Below are positions 11,731-20,372 of a stretch of 64,000 nt of DNA, in pieces (position 1 is the first letter of the stretch; each line of letters begins with the position of its first letter). The notes beneath the pieces were generated by a model. It saw only the letters and a list, made by a program, of their open reading frames with translations. It was not told the DNA's origin and made no database searches. This DNA is from an uncultured Pelagibacteraceae bacterium (lineage in GTDB: Bacteria > Pseudomonadota > Alphaproteobacteria > Pelagibacterales > Pelagibacteraceae). The DNA lies in contig CACOGI010000001.1 of NCBI GenBank assembly GCA_902626725.1, positions 62,001 through 126,000 on the forward strand. Direction: 5' to 3'. The position numbers and the translations under genes are program-made.

Positions 11731-11991
11731 ATGAATATAAATGATTTAATTTCAATAATAAAAAAAAAAATTAAAGATAATATATCTTGTGAGAATATAA
11801 AAGTTGAGGATAAAAGTTTTTTACATAAAAATCATAAAAACAATGATGAAAGTAAATTTCATATTAAATTATCTATAAAGTCTCAAGAGTTAAAAGAAAT
11901 GGATAGAATTGAGAGTAACAAAAAAATTTACAAAATTCTTGATGAAGAAATTAAAAATTCAATCCATTCTTTACAAATTTTAATTCAGTAA
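11731..11991 (+). CDS. bolA: BolA family protein
   Basis: An 86-residue BolA-like protein. The family's class II KH-like fold is recognisable: an N-terminal helix (INDLISIIKKKIKDNI), the DKSFLHKNH loop with histidine, FHIKLSIKS, and a helix with RIESNKKIYKILDEEIKNSIHSLQI. BolA proteins bind monothiol glutaredoxins through a shared Fe-S cluster and act in iron-sulfur delivery and iron regulation. The position next to a J-domain/CobS/CobT operon fits a cofactor-handling role. The 3' end overlaps the convergent aroB by 12 bp. Confidence 0.88.
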   Translation: MNINDLISIIKKKIKDNISCENIKVEDKSFLHKNHKNNDESKFHIKLSIKSQELKEMDRIESNKKIYKILDEEIKNSIHSLQILIQ

Positions 11992-13083
11992 GTTTTTATT
12001 TATAAATGATTTAATTTGCTTACCATTAAATTTTCTTTCTAAAGAAACTTCACCAATTTTTTTTAAAAGCACTAAGTTGATTTTTTCTGAAATATTTTTC
12101 TTGTCTTTCTGCATATAAGACACAATTTTATTAGTATCTTTTTTAGAAAAAAATTTTTTTATGTCGTAGTTTAATTCAGCTTTTTTTAAATGAGATACTA
12201 TTAAATTAAAGTCAGCTTTTTTTAAAATTTTATTTTTTAAACTAAACTTTAAAGCAGAATAAATTCCCAAAATAACAGCCTCACCGTGATTTAATTTTTT
12301 TGAATAATTCATAGAAGCTTCATAAGCATGAGCAAAAGTATGTCCAAAATTTAATATTTTTCTTAAATTAGTTTCATTCTCATCTTTTTGAACAATTTCT
12401 CTTTTAATTTTACAACTCTCAAAGATTGCTTTTTCAATAAATGGGGATTTGAGATTAAGAATTTTTTTTACATTTTTATTCAAATAATTAAAATTTTTAT
12501 TTTTTGAAATGATTGAATGTTTTAAAATTTCTGCATAACCACATATTATTTCTCTTTTTGGTAAACTTTTTAAAAAGATTGTATCTGCTAAGACTAAATT
12601 TGGTTGATAAAAACTTCCAATTAAATTTTTGCCATAAGTCGTATTTACTCCAGTTTTTCCACCAACAGATGAGTCTACTTGAGATAAAAGCGTTGTAGGT
12701 ATATTAATAAATTTTAAGCCTCTTTTGTATAAACTTGCAGCAAAACCACCAGTATCGCCTGTTATTCCTCCACCTATAGTTATGAAGCAATCATTCCTAT
12801 TAAAATTGTTTCCTTGAAGCAAATTTAAAATTTTAATGACAGTATTTATATTTTTATTTTTTTCGGAAGAGTGAAATTTATAAATTATTTTTTTTTGTTT
12901 TATAGAGTTTATTAATTTCCGAGCAATTTTTTTTTGTATTTTACTATCAATGAGTATAAAGCATTTATTTAAAGAAATTGAATTTTCTTTAAGAATTTTT
13001 GATAATTTATGAGATGTATTTGTCCCAATTATAATTGAATATCTACCATTTTTTGTTTTAACGTTTAGTCTATTTTTTTTCAT
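11980..13083 (-). CDS. aroB: 3-dehydroquinate synthase
   Basis: A 367-residue enzyme converting DAHP to 3-dehydroquinate, the second step of the shikimate pathway, with NAD and a divalent metal. Motifs: IGGGITGDTGGFAA (NAD site), the substrate/metal motif QVDSSVGGKTGVN, and the metal ligands in NFGHTFAHAYE and NHGEAV. Length is typical. The start overlaps the 3' end of aroK by 14 bp, so aroK-aroB are translationally linked. The 3' end overlaps convergent bolA. Confidence 0.96.
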   Translation of the reverse strand: MKKNRLNVKTKNGRYSIIIGTNTSHKLSKILKENSISLNKCFILIDSKIQKKIARKLINSIKQKKIIYKFHSSEKNKNINTVIKILNLLQGNNFNRNDCFITIGGGITGDTGGFAASLYKRGLKFINIPTTLLSQVDSSVGGKTGVNTTYGKNLIGSFYQPNLVLADTIFLKSLPKREIICGYAEILKHSIISKNKNFNYLNKNVKKILNLKSPFIEKAIFESCKIKREIVQKDENETNLRKILNFGHTFAHAYEASMNYSKKLNHGEAVILGIYSALKFSLKNKILKKADFNLIVSHLKKAELNYDIKKFFSKKDTNKIVSYMQKDKKNISEKINLVLLKKIGEVSLERKFNGKQIKSFINKNLLN

Positions 13084-13582
13084 TTAATTCAATTATTTTT
13101 TTTGTTATTTCTAATTTTGAAAGCTTATCACATTTAATTTGATAATTAGCTTTTGCATAAATTTTGGATCTTTTGTTAATTAATTTGTTTAAATCACTTT
13201 CATTCAATTGTATTGCAATTGGCCTTTTTTGGCTATTTTTTATTCTATTTATTAGATTTTTATTTTCCCATCTCAACCAAATTGAAATATGATTTTTCAA
13301 GACTTCACTTTGTATTTTTTTGTTAATAAAAGCTCCACCTCCTAAAGATATTACTGAATTTGTTTTTTTTAAATTTTGAAGGGAAATTTTTTCTTCCAAT
13401 TTTCTAAAAAAGGCTTCTCCTTTTTTTATAAACAATTCAGAGATATTCATGTTTTCATTAATTTCTATTTCTTGATCAATATCAATAAACTTTTTACTAA
13501 GTTTTTTTGAAACTATTTTTCCTAGAGTTGTTTTACCAGACCCCATCATACCTATAAAAACAAGATTTTTATTTGATTCCAT
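13070..13582 (-). CDS. aroK: Shikimate kinase
   Basis: A 170-residue kinase that phosphorylates shikimate with ATP. The P-loop GMMGSGKTTLGK is near the N-terminus, the shikimate-binding DIDQEIE follows, and the SLGGGAF and RPIA segments of the substrate site and lid are present. The frame extends upstream to 13645, but I chose ATG at 13582 because it starts just before LVFIGMMGSGKTT as in the family and leaves 57 bp for a promoter facing the divergent gene at 13640. It is followed by aroB. Confidence 0.94.
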   Translation of the reverse strand: MESNKNLVFIGMMGSGKTTLGKIVSKKLSKKFIDIDQEIEINENMNISELFIKKGEAFFRKLEEKISLQNLKKTNSVISLGGGAFINKKIQSEVLKNHISIWLRWENKNLINRIKNSQKRPIAIQLNESDLNKLINKRSKIYAKANYQIKCDKLSKLEITKKIIELNEKK

Positions 13583-13639
13583 ATGTTTATTTATTGAAAA
13601 AACACAAATATGTCTTAATTTGAAAATACTTAAAGATAT

Positions 13640-13822
13640 ATGCAATTTTATAAAAAAACAAGATCAACAAGTTTTAACTTTTTTAGCTTAGCGATAAAGA
13701 TGCTTATTATTATGATAATTTTTGCTGGTATTGTTTTTTTATTAAATAAAGTAAATTTTCCAGCTCCTAATAAGACAATAGAAAAAATTATACCAAATGA
13801 AAATTTTAAGATTGTTAAATAA
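13640..13822 (+). CDS. Small single-span membrane protein, unknown
   Basis: A 60-residue protein with one membrane helix (about residues 13-36, rich in I, L, M, F) and a basic N-terminus, so likely N-in with a short periplasmic tail ending NENFKIVK. I do not recognise a family. Its last 26 bp overlap the start of the next gene, which encodes an exported protein, so the two are probably co-translated. Being divergent from aroK by 57 bp and having a neighbour that starts inside it argue that it is a real gene. Confidence 0.6.
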   Translation: MQFYKKTRSTSFNFFSLAIKMLIIMIIFAGIVFLLNKVNFPAPNKTIEKIIPNENFKIVK

Positions 13823-15575
13823 GATATTTTTATCAATTTTAATATTTTTTTTTTTAATTTCTAGCAATCTGTATTCAGAAGATCAGCCAGTAGATATATG
13901 GAATATTGATAAAACAAAAATTGGTCAAAATAAAGAAAATCAAAACACAGGTCAAAAAAAAGAAAATAAAGATTTAAATGAGAGTTCGTCTTCAAATATT
14001 TTAAAGATTGAAATTCAGGACTCAATAAAAGAGATAGAACTTGATCAAAATCTGGATTCAAAACAAATAAAAATTTTAGGATTATATGATCCTGAAGATT
14101 TTGGCCTTGATATTAATATGTGGTTAAAATCTGATGGCGACCAACTAAAAAATATTTTTGCTAAACTAAATAAAATGAATCTATCCAAAGATGCTAAAGA
14201 ATTAATGAATATTTCCCTTCTAACAAATGCACATCATCCAGAAAAAAATATAACAGATAAAGAATTTATTAAAATTAAATCTGACTGGTTGAAAAAAAAT
14301 TCCGATCTAGATTTAATAGAAAAATATATTACAAGGAATCAAATTTTTGATAGTCATTCAGAATTAACTAGATTTTTAGTAGACCAACATCTATCTAAAG
14401 CGAATGTTGAAAAAGCGTGTGAAATTTTTTCAAAAAAACAAGAACCAATCATGGATGAGTATCTCTCAAAATTTAATATATATTGTTTAGTTGAAACTGA
14501 AAGAAATGAAGAAGCTCAGTTATTGTTAGATTTAAAAAAAGAACTTGGTTTCAAAGATATATATTTTGAAGAAAAAATATCTTACCTATTAGGGTATTCT
14601 AATGAAGTAGATAAAACTATTTCAGAAAAATCTATTCTTGATTTTCATTTAGCACAAAAAACAAATCCAGAATTTCTATTTGAACCAAAAGAAAGTACAA
14701 AAAAAATAATTTGGAAATATTTATCTTCATTTAATTTACTTAGCTCTTCTTTGGAAATTGATATTTCTGAATTAGATAAGATTTCTATACTTGAAAAAGC
14801 AACACATGATAAAAACTATTCCGAGGAAGATTTATTTGAGTTATATAAAAGGTTTCAGTTTAATTTAAATCAACTTTTAAATGTGAGAAAATTTACTCAA
14901 TCAATGTCTAATATTGAGGGAAGAGCCTTAATATATCAGAAGATTTTGCTTGAGTCTGAAAAAATTGAAAGATTAAAATTATTAAAAATTTTAAAAGACT
15001 CATTCAAAAAAGATAATTTGGAGAATGCTTTTGACACAGAACTTAAAAAATTTTTAGAAGATATTAATCCAACAGACATTCCAGATAATTTGACCAGTTT
15101 TTACTATACAAATATTGAAATTGAAAAAAATAAAGAAAAAAAAATCAAATATAATAAAGATATTATGCATCAGTCAAAACTTATTAATTATTTCAATGGA
15201 AACTATCCAAAGACAAAAATTGAAAAAGATTTAGAGAATTTTTTAAAAAAAATAAAAAAAAATAAAAAATATTTTTTTTCTAAAAAAGACAAAATATTTT
15301 TAGAATCACTTAAATCTGATGGAATTGAGATTTCAAAAAGATATGAAAATTTATATGAAGTAAATCAATCAGAGATTCCAACAGATATTCAAATTATGAT
15401 TAATAATGATGAAAAAGGTGCTGCGTTATTAAGAATAGCAGAAGTGATTGGACAAGATAATCTTGAAAGAATTGATGATGATACTATATATTTTATAATT
15501 TCTACTCTAAATCAATTAAATATTGATCAGATAAGAAATAAAATTTTATTAAAAGTTCTACCTTTAAAAGTTTAA
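13797..15575 (+). CDS. Large exported protein of unknown function
   Basis: A 592-residue protein with an N-terminal signal-like segment (basic KILRLLNK, then a hydrophobic stretch to about residue 25, then SEDQ), so probably periplasmic. The mature start contains VDIWNID, followed by a low-complexity K/N/E/S-rich stretch to about residue 65. The rest is predicted mostly helical with many leucine-spaced helix pairs, suggesting a solenoid or TPR-like repeat, though no clear repeat consensus is visible. No catalytic motif is seen. The ATG at 13797 lies within the upstream 60-residue gene. It ends 23 bp before def. I cannot assign a function. Confidence 0.75.
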   Translation: MKILRLLNKIFLSILIFFFLISSNLYSEDQPVDIWNIDKTKIGQNKENQNTGQKKENKDLNESSSSNILKIEIQDSIKEIELDQNLDSKQIKILGLYDPEDFGLDINMWLKSDGDQLKNIFAKLNKMNLSKDAKELMNISLLTNAHHPEKNITDKEFIKIKSDWLKKNSDLDLIEKYITRNQIFDSHSELTRFLVDQHLSKANVEKACEIFSKKQEPIMDEYLSKFNIYCLVETERNEEAQLLLDLKKELGFKDIYFEEKISYLLGYSNEVDKTISEKSILDFHLAQKTNPEFLFEPKESTKKIIWKYLSSFNLLSSSLEIDISELDKISILEKATHDKNYSEEDLFELYKRFQFNLNQLLNVRKFTQSMSNIEGRALIYQKILLESEKIERLKLLKILKDSFKKDNLENAFDTELKKFLEDINPTDIPDNLTSFYYTNIEIEKNKEKKIKYNKDIMHQSKLINYFNGNYPKTKIEKDLENFLKKIKKNKKYFFSKKDKIFLESLKSDGIEISKRYENLYEVNQSEIPTDIQIMINNDEKGAALLRIAEVIGQDNLERIDDDTIYFIISTLNQLNIDQIRNKILLKVLPLKV

Positions 15576-15598
15576 AAATTAGTTTATCTATTTATTTT

Positions 15599-16123
15599 AT
15601 GAGTATTAAAGATATCATAACTGTACCTGATGAAACACTTAAAAAGATTTCAGAGCCTGTAGAAAAAATTGGGGTTAATGAAAAAAAACTCATTAACGAT
15701 TTATTTGAAACAATGTATAACTCTAAAGGAATTGGACTTGCAGCTGTACAAGTGGGAATTCTTAAAAGAATTTTAGTTATTGATGTTTCATCTAAAGATG
15801 AAAAAAAACAACCCTTAAGTTTTATAAATCCAAGTATTAAAAAAGTTAGTAACGAAATGTCAATTTATGAAGAAGGATGTCTATCAATACCCGAAACTTT
15901 TATTGAAATTGAAAGACCTAAAATATGTGAGGTTGAATACATTGATTTAAATGGAAAAAAAAGAAGTATGAAATGCGATGGTCTTTTATCAACTTGTCTC
16001 CAACATGAAATAAATCATTTAGATGGAAAACTAATAATTGATCATTTATCAAAATTAAAAAGAGATATTATTATAAAAAAAATTTCAAAATCAAAAAAAA
16101 ATCCTGATAGAATATTAGTTTAA
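15599..16123 (+). CDS. def: Peptide deformylase
   Basis: A 174-residue metalloenzyme that removes the formyl group from the first methionine of new proteins. All three motifs are present: GIGLAAVQ at residues 44-51, EGCLS at 92-96 (metal-binding cysteine) and HEINH at 136-140 (two histidine ligands and the catalytic glutamate). It is followed after 2 bp by fmt, which installs that same formyl group, the common bacterial pairing. Confidence 0.97.
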   Translation: MSIKDIITVPDETLKKISEPVEKIGVNEKKLINDLFETMYNSKGIGLAAVQVGILKRILVIDVSSKDEKKQPLSFINPSIKKVSNEMSIYEEGCLSIPETFIEIERPKICEVEYIDLNGKKRSMKCDGLLSTCLQHEINHLDGKLIIDHLSKLKRDIIIKKISKSKKNPDRILV

Positions 16124-16125
16124 CA

Positions 16126-17058
16126 ATGTCTAAAAAGATTATTTTCATGGGTACACCACTTTTTGCTGTACCAATACTGAAATCTTTATATCAAAATGGA
16201 TACTCAATATCAGTAGTTTACACGCAACCTCCACAAAAATCTCATCGCGGTCAGAAAATAAATAAATCACCAGTCCAGGGTATTTCAGAAACTTTAAATA
16301 TAGATTTTAGATATCCACAAATTTTAAAAAATAATATTGAGGAATATGAATTCTTAAAAAAGCTAAACGCAGATCTTTCGATTGTTGTTGCTTATGGGCA
16401 AATAATACCTAAAGAATTTTTGAATTTAACAAAAAAGGGTTTTATTAATATTCATGCATCTATACTTCCAAAATGGAGAGGTGCGGCTCCTATCCAAAGA
16501 TCAATTATGAATTTAGATGATGAAACAGGAATAAGCATAATGAAAATTAATGAGGAACTAGACAGTGGACCAGTGAGCAACATATATAAAATAAAACTTG
16601 ATCAAAAACTTAATGCTAAAGAAGTTTCAGAAAAACTCTCACTTTTAGCAGCTGATAAAATTTTAGATAATGTTGATGATATTTTTGATGAGAAATCAAA
16701 TTTTATTGATCAAGATCACTCCAAAGCGACCTATGCCAAAAAGATTACTAAAAACGAAGGAAAAATCGATTGGAGTGGAGATGCTTTGAGCATTATTGGA
16801 AAAATTAATGGCCTGTATCCTTCTCCAGGAGCTTTTTTTAATTTTAATGGAGAGAGATACAAAATTTTAAAAGCAGAAATAGGTAATGGCATTGGTAAAA
16901 ATGGTGAAGTTATTACTGATAATCTTGAAGTAGCTTGTAATAATGAAAAATCTATTAAAATTCTTGAAATTCAAAGAGAGGGAAAAAAAGTGCAAAAAAT
17001 TGGAGAATTTATGCTTGGATCTAAAATTAGAAAAGGCTCTGTAATATCTAATGTTTAG
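16126..17058 (+). CDS. fmt: Methionyl-tRNA formyltransferase
   Basis: A 310-residue enzyme using 10-formyltetrahydrofolate to formylate initiator Met-tRNA. It shows the N-terminal GTPLFAVP, the active-site segment INIHASILPKWRGAAPIQRS with the catalytic N-H, and the downstream D of ELDSGPV. The C-terminal OB-like tRNA-binding domain (LYPSPGAFF onward) is complete. Its last 8 bp overlap truA. Confidence 0.97.
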   Translation: MSKKIIFMGTPLFAVPILKSLYQNGYSISVVYTQPPQKSHRGQKINKSPVQGISETLNIDFRYPQILKNNIEEYEFLKKLNADLSIVVAYGQIIPKEFLNLTKKGFINIHASILPKWRGAAPIQRSIMNLDDETGISIMKINEELDSGPVSNIYKIKLDQKLNAKEVSEKLSLLAADKILDNVDDIFDEKSNFIDQDHSKATYAKKITKNEGKIDWSGDALSIIGKINGLYPSPGAFFNFNGERYKILKAEIGNGIGKNGEVITDNLEVACNNEKSIKILEIQREGKKVQKIGEFMLGSKIRKGSVISNV

Positions 17059-17791
17059 GTATCAGATATTAATAGAATATGTAGGAACTAATTTTAGAGG
17101 TTGGCAAATTCAAACTAAAGGCAAAACTATACAAGGGCTTATTCAAACCAAAATTTCAAAACTATTAAAAGAAAAAATTATTTTAGTTGGTGCTGGTAGG
17201 TTAGATAAGGGGGTTCATGCGATTGAACAATCTGCACATTTTGAGTGTAAAACTAAAATTTTAAATTTAGATAAATTTCTAAAATCTCTAAACTTTTTTT
17301 TGAATAAAGACATGGTGACAGTTCTAAAACTTAAAAAACGAGGCAAAGATTTTCATGCACGATTTTCAGCAAAAATGAGAATATACAGGTATGTCATAAT
17401 CAATAGATTTAGTACACCGGTATTAAACAAGAATAGGGGATGGCATATTATTAAAAAGCTTGATTTAGTTATGATGAAAAAAGCAGCAAAAACATTGGTT
17501 GGTACCAAAGATTTTTCAACTTTTAGAGCCTCAACTTGTAGAGCTAAAAGTCCTATTAAAACAATGAAACTTGTAAAAATAAAATCAAAAAATAATCAAA
17601 TAGAAATAGAGTTTCGATCTCAATCTTTTTTACAACAACAAGTCCGTTCAATGGTAGGTTGTTTAAAATACGTAGGCGAAAAAAAATGGACCTTGGAAAA
17701 ATTCAATTTTGTTATGGGCTCAAAAAAAAGAACTTTATGTGCACCGCCAGCACCACCTGAAGGACTTTATTTAGTGAGAGTTATTTATTAA
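17051..17791 (+). CDS. truA: tRNA pseudouridine(38-40) synthase
   Basis: A 246-residue enzyme that makes pseudouridine at positions 38-40 of the tRNA anticodon arm. The catalytic aspartate is D52 in GAGRLDKGVHA, where most TruA proteins have GRTDAGVHA. The YVGTNFRGWQIQ start, YRYVIIN, the FRAS segment and the C-terminal FLQQQVRSMVG are typical. It is third in the def-fmt-truA operon. The 3' end overlaps the convergent SET-domain gene by 21 bp. Confidence 0.95.
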   Translation: MFRYQILIEYVGTNFRGWQIQTKGKTIQGLIQTKISKLLKEKIILVGAGRLDKGVHAIEQSAHFECKTKILNLDKFLKSLNFFLNKDMVTVLKLKKRGKDFHARFSAKMRIYRYVIINRFSTPVLNKNRGWHIIKKLDLVMMKKAAKTLVGTKDFSTFRASTCRAKSPIKTMKLVKIKSKNNQIEIEFRSQSFLQQQVRSMVGCLKYVGEKKWTLEKFNFVMGSKKRTLCAPPAPPEGLYLVRVIY

Positions 17792-18262
17792 TTTTTTTTT
17801 GTTACCCATTGCAAACTTTTTATTAATTCTCCATCTAGACTCTTCTCTTATAATATATCCACAGCAATTTTTTGAACCACATCTGCAAGGAAATTGTTTA
17901 TAGTCTTTATCATAACCAAATCCATAGTCACACGTAAACTCCTCGCCTTTTTTAATATTACGAATTGCAGTAATCCATACTTTTAAACCTTTGCCATTAT
18001 AATCACAGTTATTGTTGCAACTATGGTTTACTAGACCCGCAATATTCCATGAAAAATCTCCATCGAGGGTATATTTTTTGTTTAATGTGAATAAGTATAT
18101 CGGTTTCTTATTATCAAACTTAACTGACTCTTCCACTTCCTTATTTGTGATAATTTTTCCAACGTAATCTATTATTTTTGTTCCTTTTTTAATATCACGT
18201 GCAGCGTAAAGACCTCGTCCTTTCTTATCAATTTTAGATTTTCTAATTTTAAACAATTTCAT
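17771..18262 (-). CDS. SET-domain protein (likely lysine methyltransferase)
   Basis: A 163-residue protein that is essentially one SET domain. The N-terminal GRGLYAARDIKKGTKIIDYVG, the pseudoknot motif LVNHSCNNNCDYN and the downstream GEEFTCDYGF are the SAM- and lysine-binding signatures. A post-SET cluster CRCGSKNCCGYI (four closely spaced cysteines, with C in NHSCNNNC) probably binds zinc, as in eukaryotic enzymes. It should transfer methyl groups from SAM to a lysine of an unknown protein. It is 30 bp downstream of an HDAC-family gene on the same strand, an unusual pairing. Confidence 0.85.
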   Translation of the reverse strand: MKLFKIRKSKIDKKGRGLYAARDIKKGTKIIDYVGKIITNKEVEESVKFDNKKPIYLFTLNKKYTLDGDFSWNIAGLVNHSCNNNCDYNGKGLKVWITAIRNIKKGEEFTCDYGFGYDKDYKQFPCRCGSKNCCGYIIREESRWRINKKFAMGNKKKLINNSH

Positions 18263-18292
18263 AGAATCGATTTATAATGATCTAGAAATTAA

Positions 18293-19216
18293 TCAATTGA
18301 ATTCAATAAGTGCGTTAACGTGTTCATTGGCACTTTCAGCTAAAGCATTTAAATCATATCCACCTTCAAGTATTGAAACAACTTTGCCTTGAGTGAACTC
18401 TTTTGTAGCAGCTAGGGTTCTTCTTGTTATCTCATAAAAATCTTTTGAAGTTAATTGAAATTGGGCTAATGGATCATCTTTATGCGCATCAAAACCTGCT
18501 GAGAATAAAAGAAAATCAGGTTTATATTTAACTAGTCTTTCTAAAACTCTATCGAAAGCATTAAAATACTGTTCAGAGTTAGTTCCTGCAGGTAATGGAA
18601 TATTTAGAGAATTATTAAAGTCTCCCTTATCTTTATCTGTTCCTCCTCCTGGGTAAAACGGATATTGGTGAGTGGATATATATAGTGAATTCTTGTTATC
18701 GCGCATGACATCATAATTTCCATTCCCCCAGTGAACATCAAAATCTACACAAGCAATCCTTTTGTATTTATACTTTTTTATCAAATAATTAGCTGCTACC
18801 CCAGCATTTGATATACAGCAGAATCCCATGGCTTTATTTTTTTCCGCATGGTGTCCTGGTGGTCTTGCTAAGCAGAAAGCATTTTTAAATTGATTATTTT
18901 CTATTCCATCTATTGCTCTAATAGTTGATCCTGCAGCATCAAACACAGCTTTTTTGCTATTTGGTGATATGACTGTATCACCATCCAAAAACTTAAGACC
19001 TTTTTGGGGAAATGAGTTTTTCAAATTATCAATATAGTTTTTAGAATGTGTCATTGCTAGAATATCTTCAGGTACATTGTCAGGTTTTTCCCAAATAAGA
19101 TCTTTTCTCTTTTTTAACTTTTGTTTAATAGCTATTACTCTTTTAGGTTGTTCAGGATGACCGTCTCCTGTATCGTGCTTTTCATAAGAATCAGAGTTTA
19201 TGATTGCAGTTTTCAT
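18293..19216 (-). CDS. Histone-deacetylase superfamily hydrolase
   Basis: A 307-residue zinc hydrolase of the HDAC/acetoin-utilisation/acetylpolyamine amidohydrolase superfamily. RPPGHHAEKNKAMGFC carries the catalytic histidine pair; CVDFDVHWGNG provides the first Asp and His zinc ligands; SAGFDAHKDDP provides the second Asp; LEGGYD holds the end motif. It would remove acetyl or acyl groups from lysines or polyamines; the substrate is unknown. It overlaps dapE by 4 bp and is followed by the SET-domain gene, so it is transcribed with the lysine/DAP genes. Confidence 0.88.
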   Translation of the reverse strand: MKTAIINSDSYEKHDTGDGHPEQPKRVIAIKQKLKKRKDLIWEKPDNVPEDILAMTHSKNYIDNLKNSFPQKGLKFLDGDTVISPNSKKAVFDAAGSTIRAIDGIENNQFKNAFCLARPPGHHAEKNKAMGFCCISNAGVAANYLIKKYKYKRIACVDFDVHWGNGNYDVMRDNKNSLYISTHQYPFYPGGGTDKDKGDFNNSLNIPLPAGTNSEQYFNAFDRVLERLVKYKPDFLLFSAGFDAHKDDPLAQFQLTSKDFYEITRRTLAATKEFTQGKVVSILEGGYDLNALAESANEHVNALIEFN

Positions 19217-20370
19217 TTAAAATAATTTCGCAGAATATTAAAATAAATTTTCTTAAGATTTTTTAAATCTTTTAAGGATACTGCTTCATCAACTTTATGC
19301 ATAGTTTTTCCAACTAGACCAAATTCAAGACCGGGTGATATAGTTTTTATAAACCGTAGGTCTGAAGTTCCTCCAGTTGTAGACAATTTAGGTTTAATTT
19401 TAGTAATTTTTTTTATAATTTTTTGTATCATAAATGTAGTTCTATTAGGCTTTGTTAAAAAAGCCTCACCAGAAACACGATAATCAATTCTAAACTTCGA
19501 TTTATTTTTCTTAGACATCTTTTTGAAAATTTTATTTAGTCTTTTTTTAATAGAATTTGAAGAATGTTTATTGTTAAATCTTATGTTAAAAGTAGCTTCT
19601 GCTGATTTAGGAATAACGTTATCGGCGGTATTATCTATATTTATTTTTGTAACCTCTAAATTTGTCGGTTGGAAATCTTTTGTGCCTTTATCAAATTTTA
19701 TATCTTTTAATTCTTTTAAAATTTTTACAATAATAGTTGAAGGATTATTTGCTCTATGAGGATATGCAACGTGACCTTGTTGACCAAATATAGTTAACTT
19801 ACCAGTTAAACTGCCCCTTCGACCAATTTTAATCATATCACCTAATTTATTTGGATTAGTGGGCTCACCAACTAGGCAAAAATTAATTCTCTCTTTTCTT
19901 TTTTTTAAATATTCTACAACTTTTTTGGTGCCATTTATTGCATCACCTTCTTCATCACCTGTAATTAATAAGCTAATTGATCCATTAAATTTTTTATTTT
20001 CTACTAAAAAAGTGCTTACAGCTGAAACAAAAGCTGCAACAGAGCTTTTCATATCATTTGCACCTCTTCCAATTAGATGCCCTTTTTTTATAGATGGTTT
20101 AAACGGATTCACTGTCCAATCTTTTACATTGCCTGGAGGCACAACATCTAAATGACCTGCATAACAAAAGTTAGGTTTTTTTGTACCTAACCTTGCATAT
20201 AAATTTTTAACAGGTTTAAAGCCTTTCTCTTTGAACTCTAGTATTTTTGTTTTGAAACCAAGTTTTTTTAATTTTTTTTCTAAAAACTTCATCACACCTG
20301 CATCAACTGGTGTTATTGTTGGAAATCTGATTAGCTCTTTGGCTAATTTTAACTCATTATAAGTTTTCAT
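19213..20370 (-). CDS. dapE: Succinyl-diaminopimelate desuccinylase
   Basis: A 385-residue M20-family metallopeptidase removing succinate from N-succinyl-LL-diaminopimelate to give the cell-wall and lysine precursor. Seen: YAGHLDVVPPG (metal His and Asp), GRGANDMKSS, DEEGDAINGTKK with the catalytic Glu, VGEPTN, and a final FGLVGKTMHKVDE with the last metal histidine. Length fits DapE. It directly follows dapD (2 bp gap), the preceding enzyme's gene in the succinylase route. Confidence 0.95.
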   Translation of the reverse strand: MKTYNELKLAKELIRFPTITPVDAGVMKFLEKKLKKLGFKTKILEFKEKGFKPVKNLYARLGTKKPNFCYAGHLDVVPPGNVKDWTVNPFKPSIKKGHLIGRGANDMKSSVAAFVSAVSTFLVENKKFNGSISLLITGDEEGDAINGTKKVVEYLKKRKERINFCLVGEPTNPNKLGDMIKIGRRGSLTGKLTIFGQQGHVAYPHRANNPSTIIVKILKELKDIKFDKGTKDFQPTNLEVTKINIDNTADNVIPKSAEATFNIRFNNKHSSNSIKKRLNKIFKKMSKKNKSKFRIDYRVSGEAFLTKPNRTTFMIQKIIKKITKIKPKLSTTGGTSDLRFIKTISPGLEFGLVGKTMHKVDEAVSLKDLKNLKKIYFNILRNYFK

Positions 20371-20372
20371 TT

